Positions 1 to 8,993 of a stretch of DNA of 64,000 nt are shown one piece after another. Source of the stretch: Streptomyces sp. V1I1 (GTDB taxonomy: Bacteria; Actinomycetota; Actinomycetes; Streptomycetales; Streptomycetaceae). Positions within the stretch are counted from its first letter, which is position 1. Each line of letters starts with the position of its first letter. The position numbers were made by a program, and so were the translations under genes. The notes below the pieces were generated by a model, which was not told the DNA's origin, made no database searches, and was given only the letters and a program-made list of their open reading frames with translations. Location: contig NZ_JAUSZH010000001.1 of assembly GCF_030817355.1 (NCBI RefSeq), positions 5,704,501 to 5,768,500 on the forward strand, written 5' to 3'.

Positions 1-132
1 GCGCACCCGCATGCGCGGGCAGCCGTCGGCCCACCCGGCTGAGGGTGCGCGCAACCCTGCGCATTGACGGCCTCTGTTCGCGTATCTAGTCTCTATTCTC
101 ATACGTGTACGTCGTCTGCATAGGGAGACAGT
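1..132. other. Upstream non-coding region of the glucarate dehydratase-like gene
   Basis: No gene is visible. Positions 1-8 (GCGCACCC) and 43-50 (GGGTGCGC) are perfect inverted arms enclosing a smaller hairpin CCCGC-ATGC-GCGGG at 6-19, which could be the terminator of a gene lying to the left. A consensus promoter follows at 64-92. An AGGGAGA ribosome binding site lies at 121-127. Confidence 0.5.
64..92 (+). promoter_or_regulatory. Candidate housekeeping promoter for the glucarate dehydratase-like gene
   Basis: TTGACG at 64-69 and TAGTCT at 87-92 are separated by exactly 17 bp. This matches the HrdB-type -35/-10 pattern (TTGAC, TAGNNT). It lies about 40 bp upstream of the ATG, leaving a short untranslated leader. 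The call rests on the sequence alone. Confidence 0.55.
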
Positions 133-1437
133 ATGGAGCCGGCGCAGGACCTGACGATCACCGATGTGCGGCTCACCCCGATCCTCGTCGCCGACCCGCC
201 GCTGCTCAACACGCAGGGCATGCACCAGCCGTACACCCCCCGCCTCATCGTCGAGGTGGTCACGGCGGGCGGCGTCACCGGCGTCGGCGAGACCTACGGC
301 GACACCAAGTACCTTGATCTGGCGGCCCCGTTGGCGGACGCGCTGCCCGGCTGCCAGGTCAGCGATGTGAACGGGCTGCACCGGCTCGCGGCCCTGGTGT
401 GCGGCGACTCGCCCGAGGCGACCGGCGCGGACGCCGTCGACGTCGGGGGGCTGCGTGGCGTGCAGACGGCGGACAAGCTGCGGCTCTCGGTCGTCTCCGG
501 CTTCGAGGTCGCCTGCCTCGACGCGCTCGGCAAAGCACTCGGGCTGCCCGTGCACGCGCTGCTCGGCGGCAAGGTGCGCGACGCCGTCGACTACAGCGCG
601 TATCTCTTCTACCGCTGGGCCGGACACCCTGGCGGGGCGGGGGAGCCCGACGACTGGGGCGCGGCGGTCGACCCGGCGGGCATCGTGACCCAGGCCAGGC
701 GCTTCGCCCGCGACTACGGCTTCGCCTCCTTCAAGCTCAAGGGCGGTGTCTTCGAGCCGGAGGAGGACATCGCGGCGGTCCGCGCGCTGGCGGAGGCGTT
801 CCCGGGGCAGCCGCTGCGGCTGGACCCCAACGGCGCGTGGTCGGTGGAGACTTCACTGCGGGTCGCGGAGGAGCTGGCCGACGTACTGGAGTATCTGGAG
901 GACCCGGCGTCCACGACGGCCCGGATGGCGGAAGTCGCGGCGGGGACGGACGTGCCGCTGGCCACGAACATGTGCGTGACGACCTTCGCCGAGATACCGG
1001 AGGCCTTCACCCGGGGTGCCGTGCAGGTCGTCCTCTCCGACCACCACTATTGGGGCGGGCTGCGCAACACCCGTGAACTGGCCGCGATCTGCCGGACCTT
1101 CGGCGTCGGCCTGTCCATGCACTCCAACACCCACCTGGGCATCAGCCTCGCCGCGATGACCCACGTCGCCGCGGTCGTCCCCAACCTCGACTACGCCTGC
1201 GACAGCCACTACCCCTGGCAGACCGAGGACGTCATCACCGAGCGCCTCGAATTCAAGGACGGCCGGCTGGCTGTCTCCGATCTTCCGGGCCTCGGCGTCG
1301 AACTCGACCGCGGGCGGCTGGCCCGCCTCCACCGGCGCTGGCTCGACGACGACGGCACGATGCGTGACCGCGACGACGCCGCGGCGATGCGGGTCGCCGA
1401 GCCGGGCTGGGTCGCGCCGCGGGTCCCCCGCTGGTAA
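133..1437 (+). CDS. gudD: Glucarate dehydratase-like enolase superfamily protein
   Basis: A 434-residue protein of the mandelate racemase/enolase superfamily, closest by motif order to D-glucarate dehydratase, which removes water from glucarate to give 5-keto-4-deoxyglucarate. The N-terminal capping domain (about 1-140) has the loop TQGMHQPY. The barrel carries the KxK base motif (SFKLKGG, about 200-202), a metal-ligand Asp in LRLDPNG (about 231), Glu in LEDPA (about 256), and the HSNTHLG segment with catalytic His residues (about 330-334). The ATG follows an AGGGAGA ribosome site and a consensus promoter. Substrate assignment is by family; galactarate or another acid sugar is possible. The next gene is a sugar kinase in the same direction. 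Confidence 0.8.
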   Translation: MEPAQDLTITDVRLTPILVADPPLLNTQGMHQPYTPRLIVEVVTAGGVTGVGETYGDTKYLDLAAPLADALPGCQVSDVNGLHRLAALVCGDSPEATGADAVDVGGLRGVQTADKLRLSVVSGFEVACLDALGKALGLPVHALLGGKVRDAVDYSAYLFYRWAGHPGGAGEPDDWGAAVDPAGIVTQARRFARDYGFASFKLKGGVFEPEEDIAAVRALAEAFPGQPLRLDPNGAWSVETSLRVAEELADVLEYLEDPASTTARMAEVAAGTDVPLATNMCVTTFAEIPEAFTRGAVQVVLSDHHYWGGLRNTRELAAICRTFGVGLSMHSNTHLGISLAAMTHVAAVVPNLDYACDSHYPWQTEDVITERLEFKDGRLAVSDLPGLGVELDRGRLARLHRRWLDDDGTMRDRDDAAAMRVAEPGWVAPRVPRW

Positions 1438-1442
1438 CCGCC

Positions 1443-1525
1443 GGGGCTCCGCCACGGACCCCGCGCCGCAATCCCCCAGACTTCGTCCGGGGCCCCCACG
1501 GGGCTGCATTTTCGGCCCCGCCCGG
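1443..1525. repeat. Degenerate intergenic palindromic element
   Basis: Positions 1443-1462 match the 20-bp module GGGGCTCCGCCCCGGACCCC found intact at 6047 and 17592, with one mismatch. It is followed by the CCCCCAGACTTCGTCCGGGG stretch also present near 17620. It fills most of the 139 bp between the two genes and may end transcription of the upstream gene. Confidence 0.6.
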
Positions 1526-1576
1526 CGACCATCAGGCAGACTGGCCTGATCTGAACCACGTACCGGGAGCGGCACG

Positions 1577-2686
1577 GTGACCACTCGACACGGAGAGCAA
1601 CTGGACCACACTGCCGCCTGCCTCGACCCGCTTGCGGCGCTGCGGACCCCGGCCGACCCCGGCTGTGACGTCTACCTCACCGGCAGCGTCTTCCTCGACA
1701 TCATCTTCACCGGCCTCGACTCCGCCCCCGTCCGCGGCACCGAGTCCTGGGCCCGTGGCATGGGGTCCAGCCCCGGCGGCGTCGCCAATATGGCCACCGC
1801 GCTCGCCCGGCTCGGGCTGCGGACCTCGCTCGCCGCCGCCTTCGGGGACGATCACTACGGCGAGTACTGCTGGGACGCCCTCGAACAGGGCGAAGGCATC
1901 GACCTCTCCCTCTCCCGCACCGTCCCCGGCTGGCACTCGCCCGTCACCGTCTCCATGGCGTACGAGGGCGAGCGCACCATGGTCTCGCACGGCCACGAGG
2001 CCCCGCCGGCCGAGTCCGCGCCCGACTGCCCACCGCCCGCCCGCGCCGCCATCGCCTCGCTGACCCCCGGGCGGGACGAGTGGATCGCCCAGGCCGCGCG
2101 CAAGGGCACCCGGGTCTTCGCCGATGTCGGATGGGACGAGTCCGGCCGCTGGGCCCCGGCCGACCTGGCCGATCTGGAGCACTGCGAGGCCTTCCTGCCC
2201 AACGCCGAGGAGGCGATGCGCTACACCCGCACCGACTGCCCGCGCGCCGCCGCCCATGCCCTCACCGACCGGGTGCGCCTCGCCGTCGTCACCCTCGGCG
2301 CGGACGGCGCGTACGCCGTGGACGGCGCGACCGGAGAGAGTGCCCAGGTCCCGGCGATCGCGGTGGAGGCGCTCGACCCGACCGGCGCCGGGGACGTCTT
2401 CGTGGCCGGGTTCGTCACCGGCACCCTGGCCGGCTGGCCGCTCGCCGACCGCCTCGCCTTCGCCGGGCTGACCGCCGCCCTGTCGGTGCAGGAGTTCGGC
2501 GGATCGCTCTCCGCGCCCGGCTGGTCCGAGATCGCGGCCTGGTGGCAGTACGTCCAGGGCTGCGACGACCAGGACCCCGCGGCCCTGCGCCGATACGCCT
2601 TCCTCGAGGCGCTGCTGCCCGCCCCGACCAGGCCCTGGCCGCTGCGCAGGGCCGTGCCGACCATCGGTTTCGGCCGTTCGGCCTGA
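1577..2686 (+). CDS. PfkB-family carbohydrate kinase
   Basis: A 369-residue cytosolic kinase of the PfkB/ribokinase family, transferring the ATP gamma-phosphate to a sugar or nucleoside-like alcohol. Visible signatures are the N-terminal substrate-binding GGVANMATALARLG (about residues 70-83) and the C-terminal PfkB signature DPTGAGDVFVAGF (about 266-278), whose Asp is the catalytic base. The GTG start follows GGGAG. There is a long N-terminal lead before the first beta-strand (DVYLTGSVFLDIIF). The substrate cannot be read from sequence. It follows the enolase gene after 139 bp containing a palindromic repeat, so cotranscription is uncertain. Confidence 0.82.
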   Translation: MTTRHGEQLDHTAACLDPLAALRTPADPGCDVYLTGSVFLDIIFTGLDSAPVRGTESWARGMGSSPGGVANMATALARLGLRTSLAAAFGDDHYGEYCWDALEQGEGIDLSLSRTVPGWHSPVTVSMAYEGERTMVSHGHEAPPAESAPDCPPPARAAIASLTPGRDEWIAQAARKGTRVFADVGWDESGRWAPADLADLEHCEAFLPNAEEAMRYTRTDCPRAAAHALTDRVRLAVVTLGADGAYAVDGATGESAQVPAIAVEALDPTGAGDVFVAGFVTGTLAGWPLADRLAFAGLTAALSVQEFGGSLSAPGWSEIAAWWQYVQGCDDQDPAALRRYAFLEALLPAPTRPWPLRRAVPTIGFGRSA

Positions 2687-2732
2687 GCCGCGGCGCGGTT
2701 CGCGCGGCACCCCGCCGTAAAAGCCCTCGGTC

Positions 2733-2755
2733 TTGTCAGTGCCAGGTCGTAGGCT
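2733..2755 (+). promoter_or_regulatory. PafBC/RecA-NDp-type damage-responsive promoter motif before phoH
   Basis: TTGTCAGTG (2733-2741), an 8-bp spacer, then TAGGCT (2750-2755). This matches the published actinobacterial LexA-independent DNA-damage promoter motif TTGTCRGTG-N8-TANNNT, as recalled. It lies 72 bp before the chosen phoH start. No pafBC genes are in the window. Confidence 0.6.
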
Positions 2756-2826
2756 TGGTGTCCCAGAGGTTGTCGAGCAGCGAGAACCCTGCAACGGGAG
2801 GTATGTGCAGGCCACAGAGCCGGCCC

Positions 2827-3852
2827 ATGACTCAGACACCCACAGCCCAGACCCCAGCGCAGGGGCAGGCGCGAGCCCACTTCACCGTCCCCGCCAAGCA
2901 TCCGATGGTGACGGTCCTTGGTTCGGGTGACGCCCTGCTGCGCGTGATCGAGAAGGCCTTCCCGGCGGCCGACATCCATGTCCGGGGCAATCAGGTCAGC
3001 GCGGTCGGTGATGCGGCGGAAGTCGCTCTGATCCAGCGCCTGTTCGACGAGATGATGCTCGTGCTCCGCACCGGGCAGCCGATGACGGAGGACGCAGTGG
3101 AACGCTCGATCGCCATGCTCAGAGCCAGTGAGAGCGGCAATGGCGAGGTCGAGACACCGGCCGAGGTGCTCACCCAGAACATCCTCTCCAGCCGCGGCCG
3201 GACCATCCGCCCCAAGACCCTCAACCAGAAGCGGTACGTCGACGCGATCGACAAGCACACGGTCGTGTTCGGCATCGGCCCCGCCGGTACCGGCAAGACG
3301 TATCTCGCCATGGCCAAGGCGGTCCAGGCCCTGCAGTCCAAGCAGGTCAACCGCATCATCCTGACCCGTCCCGCGGTGGAGGCGGGCGAGCGGCTCGGCT
3401 TCCTGCCCGGCACGCTGTACGAGAAGATCGACCCGTATCTGCGGCCGCTGTACGACGCGCTGCACGACATGCTCGACCCCGACTCGATCCCGCGGCTGAT
3501 GGCGGCGGGCACGATCGAGGTCGCGCCGCTGGCGTACATGCGCGGCAGGACGCTCAACGACGCGTTCATCATCCTCGACGAGGCGCAGAACACCAGCGCC
3601 GAGCAGATGAAGATGTTCCTGACCCGACTCGGCTTCGACTCGAAGATCGTCGTCACCGGTGACGTCACCCAGGTCGACCTGCCGAACGGCACGAAAAGCG
3701 GACTGCGCCAGGTCCAGGAAATCCTGGACGGCGTCGAGGACGTCCACTTCTCCCGGCTCACAAGTCAGGATGTCGTCCGGCACAAGCTCGTCGGCCGTAT
3801 CGTCGATGCGTACGAGAAGTACGACGGTCAAAACGGTCAAAACGGGAAGTAG
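2827..3852 (+). CDS. phoH: PhoH-family ATPase
   Basis: A 341-residue P-loop ATPase of the PhoH family. Walker A GPAGTGKT lies at about residues 151-158, the acidic [10 protein letters not shown] (Walker B/helicase-like motif II) follows, and the segment [12 protein letters not shown] is the conserved PhoH motif. An N-terminal KH-like region precedes the ATPase. PhoH proteins are linked to RNA metabolism and stress. The ATG at 2827 gives the usual N-terminus, but GGGAGG at 2796-2801 lies 25 bp away; the in-frame ATG at 2803 is only 1 bp from it, so the start is uncertain. It is followed 12 bp later by ybeY, a conserved pairing, and is preceded by a PafBC-like promoter motif. Confidence 0.9.
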   Translation: MTQTPTAQTPAQGQARAHFTVPAKHPMVTVLGSGDALLRVIEKAFPAADIHVRGNQVSAVGDAAEVALIQRLFDEMMLVLRTGQPMTEDAVERSIAMLRASESGNGEVETPAEVLTQNILSSRGRTIRPKTLNQKRYVDAIDKHTVVFGIGPAGTGKTYLAMAKAVQALQSKQVNRIILTRPAVEAGERLGFLPGTLYEKIDPYLRPLYDALHDMLDPDSIPRLMAAGTIEVAPLAYMRGRTLNDAFIILDEAQNTSAEQMKMFLTRLGFDSKIVVTGDVTQVDLPNGTKSGLRQVQEILDGVEDVHFSRLTSQDVVRHKLVGRIVDAYEKYDGQNGQNGK

Positions 3853-3864
3853 TCAGAGCGCGCC

Positions 3865-4362
3865 ATGTCGATCGACGTCAATAACGAGTCCGGAACCGAG
3901 ATCGACGAGCAGGCGATCCTCGATGTCGCCCGCTATGCGCTCGCGCGGTTGCGCATCCACCCGCTCTCCGAGCTCTCGGTGATCGTCGTGGACGCCGCGG
4001 CCATGGAGCAGTTGCACATCCAGTGGATGGACCTGCCCGGTCCGACCGATGTCATGTCCTTCCCGATGGACGAGCTGCGCCCGCCGGTCAAGGACGACGA
4101 GGAGCCCCCGCAGGGGCTCCTCGGTGACATCGTGCTCTGCCCCGAAGTCGCCCAGAAGCAGGGCGAAGAGGCTCCGACGCAGCACTCCATGGACGAGGAG
4201 CTCCAGCTCCTGACCGTCCATGGGGTGCTGCATCTGCTCGGTTACGACCACGAGGAGCCGGACGAGAAGGCCGAGATGTTCGGTCTCCAGGCGGCCATCA
4301 TCGACGGCTGGCGGGCGGAGAAGGGCCTTACCGGTCCCTCCCCGGCGCCGACCGTCTCATGA
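3865..4362 (+). CDS. ybeY: Endoribonuclease YbeY (rRNA maturation)
   Basis: A 165-residue zinc-dependent single-strand endoribonuclease involved in 16S rRNA 3'-end maturation and ribosome quality control. The diagnostic zinc motif [11 protein letters not shown] (H119, H123, H129) is intact, and the upstream DVMSFPMDE segment is typical. It begins 12 bp after phoH and its stop overlaps the next start by 4 bp (ATGA), implying translational coupling. Length matches the family. Confidence 0.95.
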   Translation: MSIDVNNESGTEIDEQAILDVARYALARLRIHPLSELSVIVVDAAAMEQLHIQWMDLPGPTDVMSFPMDELRPPVKDDEEPPQGLLGDIVLCPEVAQKQGEEAPTQHSMDEELQLLTVHGVLHLLGYDHEEPDEKAEMFGLQAAIIDGWRAEKGLTGPSPAPTVS

Positions 4363-5642
4363 CCGGCCAACTGCTCTTCGGCGCGATTCTGCTGGTCGTC
4401 GTCGCCTGGCTGGCGGCGTGCGCGGAGGCGGGCATCGCGCGCGTCTCCAGCTTCCGCGCCGCCGAGGCCGTACGCTCCGGGCGGCGCGGCTCCGCGAAGC
4501 TGGCGCAGGTCGCCGCCGACCCGACCCGCTATCTCAATGTCGCCCTGCTGGTGCGGGTGGCCTGCGAGATGGCGGCCGGGGTGCTGGTCACCTACGTCTG
4601 CCTGCAGGAGTTCAGCACGACCTGGACGGCGCTGCTCGTCGCGATCGGCGTGATGGTGCTCGTCTCTTACGTCGCGGTGGGCGTCTCGCCGCGCACCATC
4701 GGCCGTCAGCACCCGCTGAACACCGCCACGGCCTCGGCGTACGTCCTGCTCCCGCTCGCCAGCGTCATGGGCCCCATCCCGCAGCTGCTGATCCTCATCG
4801 GCAACGCGCTCACGCCCGGAAAGGGCTTCCGCAAGGGCCCGTTCGCGAGCGAGGCGGAGCTGCGGGCGATGGTGGACCTGGCCGAGCAGGAGTCGCTGAT
4901 CGAGGACGACGAGCGCCGCATGGTGCACTCCGTCTTCGAGCTCGGCGACACTCTCGTACGCGAAGTCATGGTCCCCCGCACCGACCTGGTCTGCATCGAG
5001 CGCTACAAGACCATCCGGCAGGCGCTCACCCTCGCACTGCGCTCCGGCTTCTCGCGCATCCCCGTCACCGGCGAGAACGAGGACGACATCGTCGGCGTCG
5101 TCTACCTCAAGGACCTGGTCCGCAAAACGCACATCAACCGCGAGTCGGAGGCCGATCTGGTCTCCACGGCGATGCGGCCCGCGATGTTCGTGCCCGACAC
5201 CAAGAACGCGGGCGATCTGCTGCGCGAGATGCAGCAGGAGCGCAACCATGTCGCCGTCGTCATCGACGAGTACGGCGGCACGGCCGGCATCGTCACCATC
5301 GAGGACATCCTGGAGGAGATCGTCGGAGAGATCACGGACGAGTACGACCGTGAACTGCCGCCGGTCGAGGACCTCGGCGACGGGCGCTTCCGAGTCACCG
5401 CCCGGCTCGACATCGGGGACCTCGGCGAGCTGTACGGCCTCGACGAACTCGACGACGAGGACGTGGAGACGGTCGGCGGCCTGCTGGCGAAGGCGCTCGG
5501 CCGGGTGCCGATCGCGGGGGCGTCCGCGCCGGTGGACCTGCCGGACGGGCGCACGCTGCGGCTGACGGCGGAGTCGCCGGCCGGCCGCCGGAACAAGATC
5601 GTCACGGTGCTGTCGGAGCCGGAGGAGAGGAAGTCCACGTGA
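4359..5642 (+). CDS. CNNM/HlyC-CorC type membrane protein with CBS domains
   Basis: A 427-residue protein with an N-terminal DUF21/CNNM membrane domain (several hydrophobic segments within residues 1-140), the signature [10 protein letters not shown] (about 200) opening a pair of CBS domains to about residue 330, and a C-terminal CorC_HlyC domain (about 345-425). The family is annotated as hemolysin-like or as magnesium/cobalt efflux accessory proteins; transport has been shown only for some members. It overlaps ybeY by 4 bp and the next gene by 4 bp. This gene between ybeY and era is usual in actinobacteria. Confidence 0.88.
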   Translation: MTGQLLFGAILLVVVAWLAACAEAGIARVSSFRAAEAVRSGRRGSAKLAQVAADPTRYLNVALLVRVACEMAAGVLVTYVCLQEFSTTWTALLVAIGVMVLVSYVAVGVSPRTIGRQHPLNTATASAYVLLPLASVMGPIPQLLILIGNALTPGKGFRKGPFASEAELRAMVDLAEQESLIEDDERRMVHSVFELGDTLVREVMVPRTDLVCIERYKTIRQALTLALRSGFSRIPVTGENEDDIVGVVYLKDLVRKTHINRESEADLVSTAMRPAMFVPDTKNAGDLLREMQQERNHVAVVIDEYGGTAGIVTIEDILEEIVGEITDEYDRELPPVEDLGDGRFRVTARLDIGDLGELYGLDELDDEDVETVGGLLAKALGRVPIAGASAPVDLPDGRTLRLTAESPAGRRNKIVTVLSEPEERKST

Positions 5643-5992
5643 CCCCGCAGGAACTCAGGTCGTTCTGCCTGGAATTCAACGCGGCGGTGGAGGAGTTCCC
5701 GTTCGGGCCCGAGACGTCCGTCTTCAAGGTTCTCGGCAAACTCTTCGCTCTCAGCGCGCTGGACGCGGAGCCGCTGAGGGTGAATCTGAAGTGCGAGCCG
5801 GAGATTGCGGTCCAGCTGCGGGCGGACCATCCGGCGGTTGTCCCCGGCTATCACATGAACAAGCGGCACTGGAACACCGTGACGGTCGGTGAGCTTCCGG
5901 ACCGGATGGTCCGGGAGCTTGTCGAGGACTCGTACGACTTGGTGGTGGCGGGTTTGCCGAGGGCGGAACGGCTGCGGCTGAGCCGGCCTTGA
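5639..5992 (+). CDS. MmcQ/YjbR family protein
   Basis: A 117-residue small protein of the MmcQ/YjbR family. The family core is visible as FGPETSVFKVLGKLFAL (about 24-40), LRVNLKCEPE (about 47-56) and the C-terminal GYHMNKRHWNTV. Members have a CyaY-like fold and are sometimes called DNA-binding; biochemical function is not established. The GTG start overlaps the upstream stop (GTGA), so it is translationally coupled to the CBS-domain gene. A palindromic repeat block follows immediately. Confidence 0.85.
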   Translation: MTPQELRSFCLEFNAAVEEFPFGPETSVFKVLGKLFALSALDAEPLRVNLKCEPEIAVQLRADHPAVVPGYHMNKRHWNTVTVGELPDRMVRELVEDSYDLVVAGLPRAERLRLSRP

Positions 5993-5996
5993 CTGG

Positions 5997-6105
5997 GGCT
6001 CCGCCACGGGCCCCGCGCGCCTCAATCGCCGGCGGGGCTGATTTTCGGGGCTCCGCCCCGGACCCCGCCTCAATCGCCGGCGGGGCTGGATTTCGCGTCC
6101 GGGAC
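5997..6105. repeat. Tandem intergenic palindromic elements
   Basis: Two related units lie head to tail, each running GGGGCTCCGCC...CCCCG, then CTCAATCGCCGGCGGGGCTG. The second contains the exact 20-bp module GGGGCTCCGCCCCGGACCCC at 6047-6066. The same modules recur in other intergenic gaps of the window. It may act as a terminator for the phoH-YjbR operon. Confidence 0.65.
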
Positions 6106-6274
6106 CGCGAGTGTTCCGGTTCGGCGGACACTTCAAGCCCGTGGGGGGACCCCAGAAGGGCGTCCCTCAGGGTCCGGCGGTGGGCTGAGCTGGGCCTATG
6201 TATATCCTCTGCCCGTTACCGGGGAGGGGGGAAGCTCCCCACGAGCCATTCCGATTCAGGGGAGTCACCACCTC

Positions 6275-6976
6275 ATGCGTATCCGTATGCGCCGCGGCGC
6301 CGCCGCCGCCCTCGCCGTCTCCGCGCTGTGCTTCACCGCGGCCTGCGGCGGTGCCGCCGACCAGAAGCAGGACAAGGCCGACGACAAGGCCAAGGAGGCG
6401 CCGGCACCCACCCCGCTGACCGCCGCGCAGATGAAGGCCGCGACTCTGGAGCTCAAGGACCTGCCGGCCGGCTGGAAGGTCACCAAGCCCGAGCCCTCGA
6501 ACGAAGACCCGAAGGCGGACAAGCCCGAGTGTCAGCCGATCGCCGGCACCTTCGCCGACAAGGTCGCCGGGGCGACGGTCGGCGGGGACCAGGAGTTCGA
6601 GGGCGGCGAGAGGTCGCTCGCCCAGCAGGTCTTCACCTATCAGGACAGCAGCGGCGCCACCGACTTCGTGAAGGCGATCTCCACCGCGCTCGACACCTGT
6701 AAGGGCTTCTCCTTCGAGATGGAGGGTATGAAGGCCGACGTCAAGACCGAGAAGATCACGGCGCCGAAGGCGGGCGAGGAGTCGCTTGCCTTCCGGGTGA
6801 AGATGGTGTTCCCGGAGATGGCCGAGGTGAAGTTCGAGATAAACCTCATGGTGGCCCGCCAGGGCACCGGCGTGACTCGGGTCGCGCACGTTCCGGCCGA
6901 CGCCTCGGGCCACAAGGACTTCGACGCGCTGGCCAAGCTGGCGGGCGACAAGTTCACCAAGGGCGCGCAGAGCTGA
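6275..6976 (+). CDS. Secreted lipoprotein of unknown function
   Basis: A 233-residue protein with a clear lipoprotein signal: basic MRIRMRRG, a hydrophobic stretch, and lipobox FTAAC with the lipidated Cys near residue 25. A lysine/aspartate-rich linker (to about 48) follows, then a mixed domain. The mature part is predicted to sit on the outer face of the membrane. The rest matches no motif I can name; the overall pattern resembles Streptomyces sensor-like lipoproteins. The ATG follows GGGGAG. A GC-rich hairpin at 6996-7025 ends the unit. Confidence 0.75.
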   Translation: MRIRMRRGAAAALAVSALCFTAACGGAADQKQDKADDKAKEAPAPTPLTAAQMKAATLELKDLPAGWKVTKPEPSNEDPKADKPECQPIAGTFADKVAGATVGGDQEFEGGERSLAQQVFTYQDSSGATDFVKAISTALDTCKGFSFEMEGMKADVKTEKITAPKAGEESLAFRVKMVFPEMAEVKFEINLMVARQGTGVTRVAHVPADASGHKDFDALAKLAGDKFTKGAQS

Positions 6977-6995
6977 CCTCGGCAGCACGGCAAGT

Positions 6996-7025
6996 GGCGA
7001 GGGTCCCGGCTCCGGGGCCCTCGCC
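6996..7025 (+). terminator. Hairpin terminator after the lipoprotein gene
   Basis: Arms GGCGAGGGTCCC (6996-7007) and GGGGCCCTCGCC (7014-7025) form a 12-bp stem with one G-T pair and a 6-nt loop, followed by GTTTC. It lies 20 bp after the stop. Confidence 0.7.
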
Positions 7026-7060
7026 GTTTCGGTACACGCTCGTCGATCTATGCTCGGGGC

Positions 7061-7414
7061 ATGACGCAGAGCACCGACCTCGGCCCCGAGGACCGCAAGA
7101 TCATCACGCTGGCGCGCAGCGCCCGGGCCCGTAACGGTGTGCCGGAGGGCGCGGCGGTACGGGACGAGACCGGGCGTACGTACGTCGCCGGGACCGTGGC
7201 GCTGGACTCGCTGAAGCTGAGCGCGTTGCAGACCGCCGTCGCCATGGCCGTGGCCAGCGGCGCGAAGTCCCTGGAGGCCGCAGCCGTCGTCTCCGAGGCG
7301 GATGCCGCTTCCGACGAGGACCGCGCCGCGGTACGCGACCTGGGCGGGCCCGCGACGCCGGTGCTGCTCGCCGGGCCGGACGGGGAGCTCAAGGCGACGG
7401 TCGCCGCGGGCTGA
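7061..7414 (+). CDS. Cytidine deaminase-like protein
   Basis: A 117-residue protein resembling the short actinobacterial proteins annotated as cytidine deaminase upstream of era. The scaffold is visible (IITLARSARARNGVPEGAAVRDETGRTYVAGTV split across strands, then LSALQTAVAMAVASGA), but the zinc-binding HAE and PCxxC motifs of true cytidine deaminases are absent: the helix that should hold HAE reads LQTAV. Activity is therefore doubtful and the protein may be a non-catalytic relative. The gene normally sits directly before era; here about 1.5 kb of decayed genes separates them. Confidence 0.7.
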   Translation: MTQSTDLGPEDRKIITLARSARARNGVPEGAAVRDETGRTYVAGTVALDSLKLSALQTAVAMAVASGAKSLEAAAVVSEADAASDEDRAAVRDLGGPATPVLLAGPDGELKATVAAG

Positions 7415-7438
7415 GGCCCGGGCAGGCATGACAGCACG

Positions 7439-8519
7439 TACACCGTCACCAAACCGGCCGCCGGCAACCCGGTCGACATCGCGCTCCCGGCCGACATCAT
7501 GACGCCCAGCGGCAAGGTCGCCCTCGGCGGCGCCCAGGCAGGCAGCGTCACCGTCACCGGCCCCAAGTAGAATCCGCCAGTCCCCGGCAAGGGCGCGTTC
7601 CCGCCGTTCTCGATGACCGGCACCTTCACGGTCACCGCGCCCGGCTCGATCACTCTCTCGCCCGGCGACTACAACATCCACACCAGCTACATCATGGAGC
7701 TGGACACCCCCTGTACGGTCGTCACTCCGCCCGCGCCCGTCTCCGAGACGATCGTCGCGACGGACCGGCCCGGGGCCAATGAGCGCTCCATCCAGCTCGC
7801 CACGGCCTCCGGCAAGCCCGGCGACCAGGTCACCGTCACCGGCGCCAAGTTCACTCCGCTCGCCGACATCACCGTCGTCGGACGGGCCGGAGCCGCCGAG
7901 ACCGCCGACAGGACGACCCTTCAAGTCCGACGCCAACGGCGGCTTCACCGCACACCTCAAGGTCAACGACAAGGCGACCACCGGCATCGTCGCGTACGAG
8001 GGCGTCGCCTGGTCCACGGAGAAGGGCGCGGGCCCGGCGGCGTACACCGTCATCGACGACACCCCACTGCCCGGTAACAGCCAGAAGCTCAACTCCTCCG
8101 TCGCGGCAGGCACGTTGTCCATGTCCCAGGCCGGTGACACCGTCGCTCTCTCGGCGGTCGACTTCGGCACGGGCGGGGCGTCAACCGGCGATCTGAAGAC
8201 GGTGACGGTCAAGGACTTCCGCGGCGGCCCGCGGGCTGGTCCCTGACCGGCAAGGTCACCGACTTCACCGGGCCAGGTGGAAAGATCGACGCCGGCAAGC
8301 TCGGCTGGACGCCGGCCTGCGCCACCGAGCAGGGCAGTCCCAGCACCTGTGTCGCCGGTTCGGCGGGAGCCGTCGGCAGCGCGCGCGACCCTGGCCTCCA
8401 CCCCCAACGGGGCGCTCACCGGAGGCGAGTTCACCGTGGACGCGAGGGTCTCGCTGAATGTCCCGGCGTACACCGCCCCCGGCGCGTACTCCGGCGTACT
8501 GACCCTCACGCTCACCTGA
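7439..8519 (+). pseudogene. Broken WxL-type secreted surface protein gene
   Basis: Remnant of a secreted Ig-like/WxL-type protein. The reading continues YTVTKPAAGNPVDIALP to a stop TAG at 7568-7570, resumes in the same frame (PVPGKGAFPPFSMTGTFTVT...), shifts by one near 7915 (KSDANGGFTAHLKVNDK), shifts again near 8235 (GWSLTGKVTDFTGP) and returns near 8390 (LASTPNGALTGGEFTVDA), ending with YSGVLTLTLT, a typical WxL C-terminus. No signal peptide or start remains. At least one stop and three indels make it non-functional. It sits with a second remnant between the deaminase-like gene and era. Confidence 0.7.
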
Positions 8520-8520
8520 C

Positions 8521-8973
8521 CGCGGCGAACCGAGCCACAAGCGAAAACAGCGGGCCGGGGAAGAACGTCGAACTCACCCATCAGCAGCCCCTGGTGCCGG
8601 GCACCGGCGAGAGCAGCGCGCTGATCTCGTACACGCTCCACAACCGCGGCAATGTGACCCTCAACCCCAAGGTCGCGCTCAAGGCCGAGGGCCTTTTCGG
8701 CCGCGATCTGCCGAGCCGCGAGCTGACGAAGATCCCCTCCGAACTGCTGCCGCGTCAGAAGATCCGCCTCACCGAACGCTGGTCGGGCGCGCCTCAGCTC
8801 GAATGGGGCGAGGTCCGGCTCACGGCCAGCGCGCGGGACGTCCGCGAGTCGGCCGGGGCCACTTCTTCGCGCTGCCGTGGCTGGTCGCGGTGGTGCTGGC
8901 GGCGGCCCTTGCGGGGGCGGGTGTGTGGGCGCGACTGCGGCGTCGGCGGCCGCGCGTACTCGGGGGCGCATGA
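8521..8973 (+). pseudogene. C-terminal remnant of a DUF916-type, membrane-anchored WxL partner protein
   Basis: Begins without a start and reads VPGTGESSALISYTLHNRGN and EWGEVRLTASARDVRES, an Ig-like cell-surface domain. It then shifts frame near 8860 into GHFFALPWLVAVVLAAALAG plus ARLRRRRPRVLGGA and a TGA at 8971-8973. That end is a transmembrane anchor with a basic cytoplasmic tail. WxL proteins are commonly encoded beside DUF916/DUF3324 membrane proteins, so this and the preceding remnant were probably one locus. The N-terminal half is missing. Confidence 0.62.
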
Positions 8974-8993
8974 CATCAGGGAGAATGGGCGCC

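Noticed and set aside
2221..3840. Long minus-strand frame opposite phoH and the sugar kinase
   Set aside because: Opposite strand of two clear genes; product has no recognisable fold.
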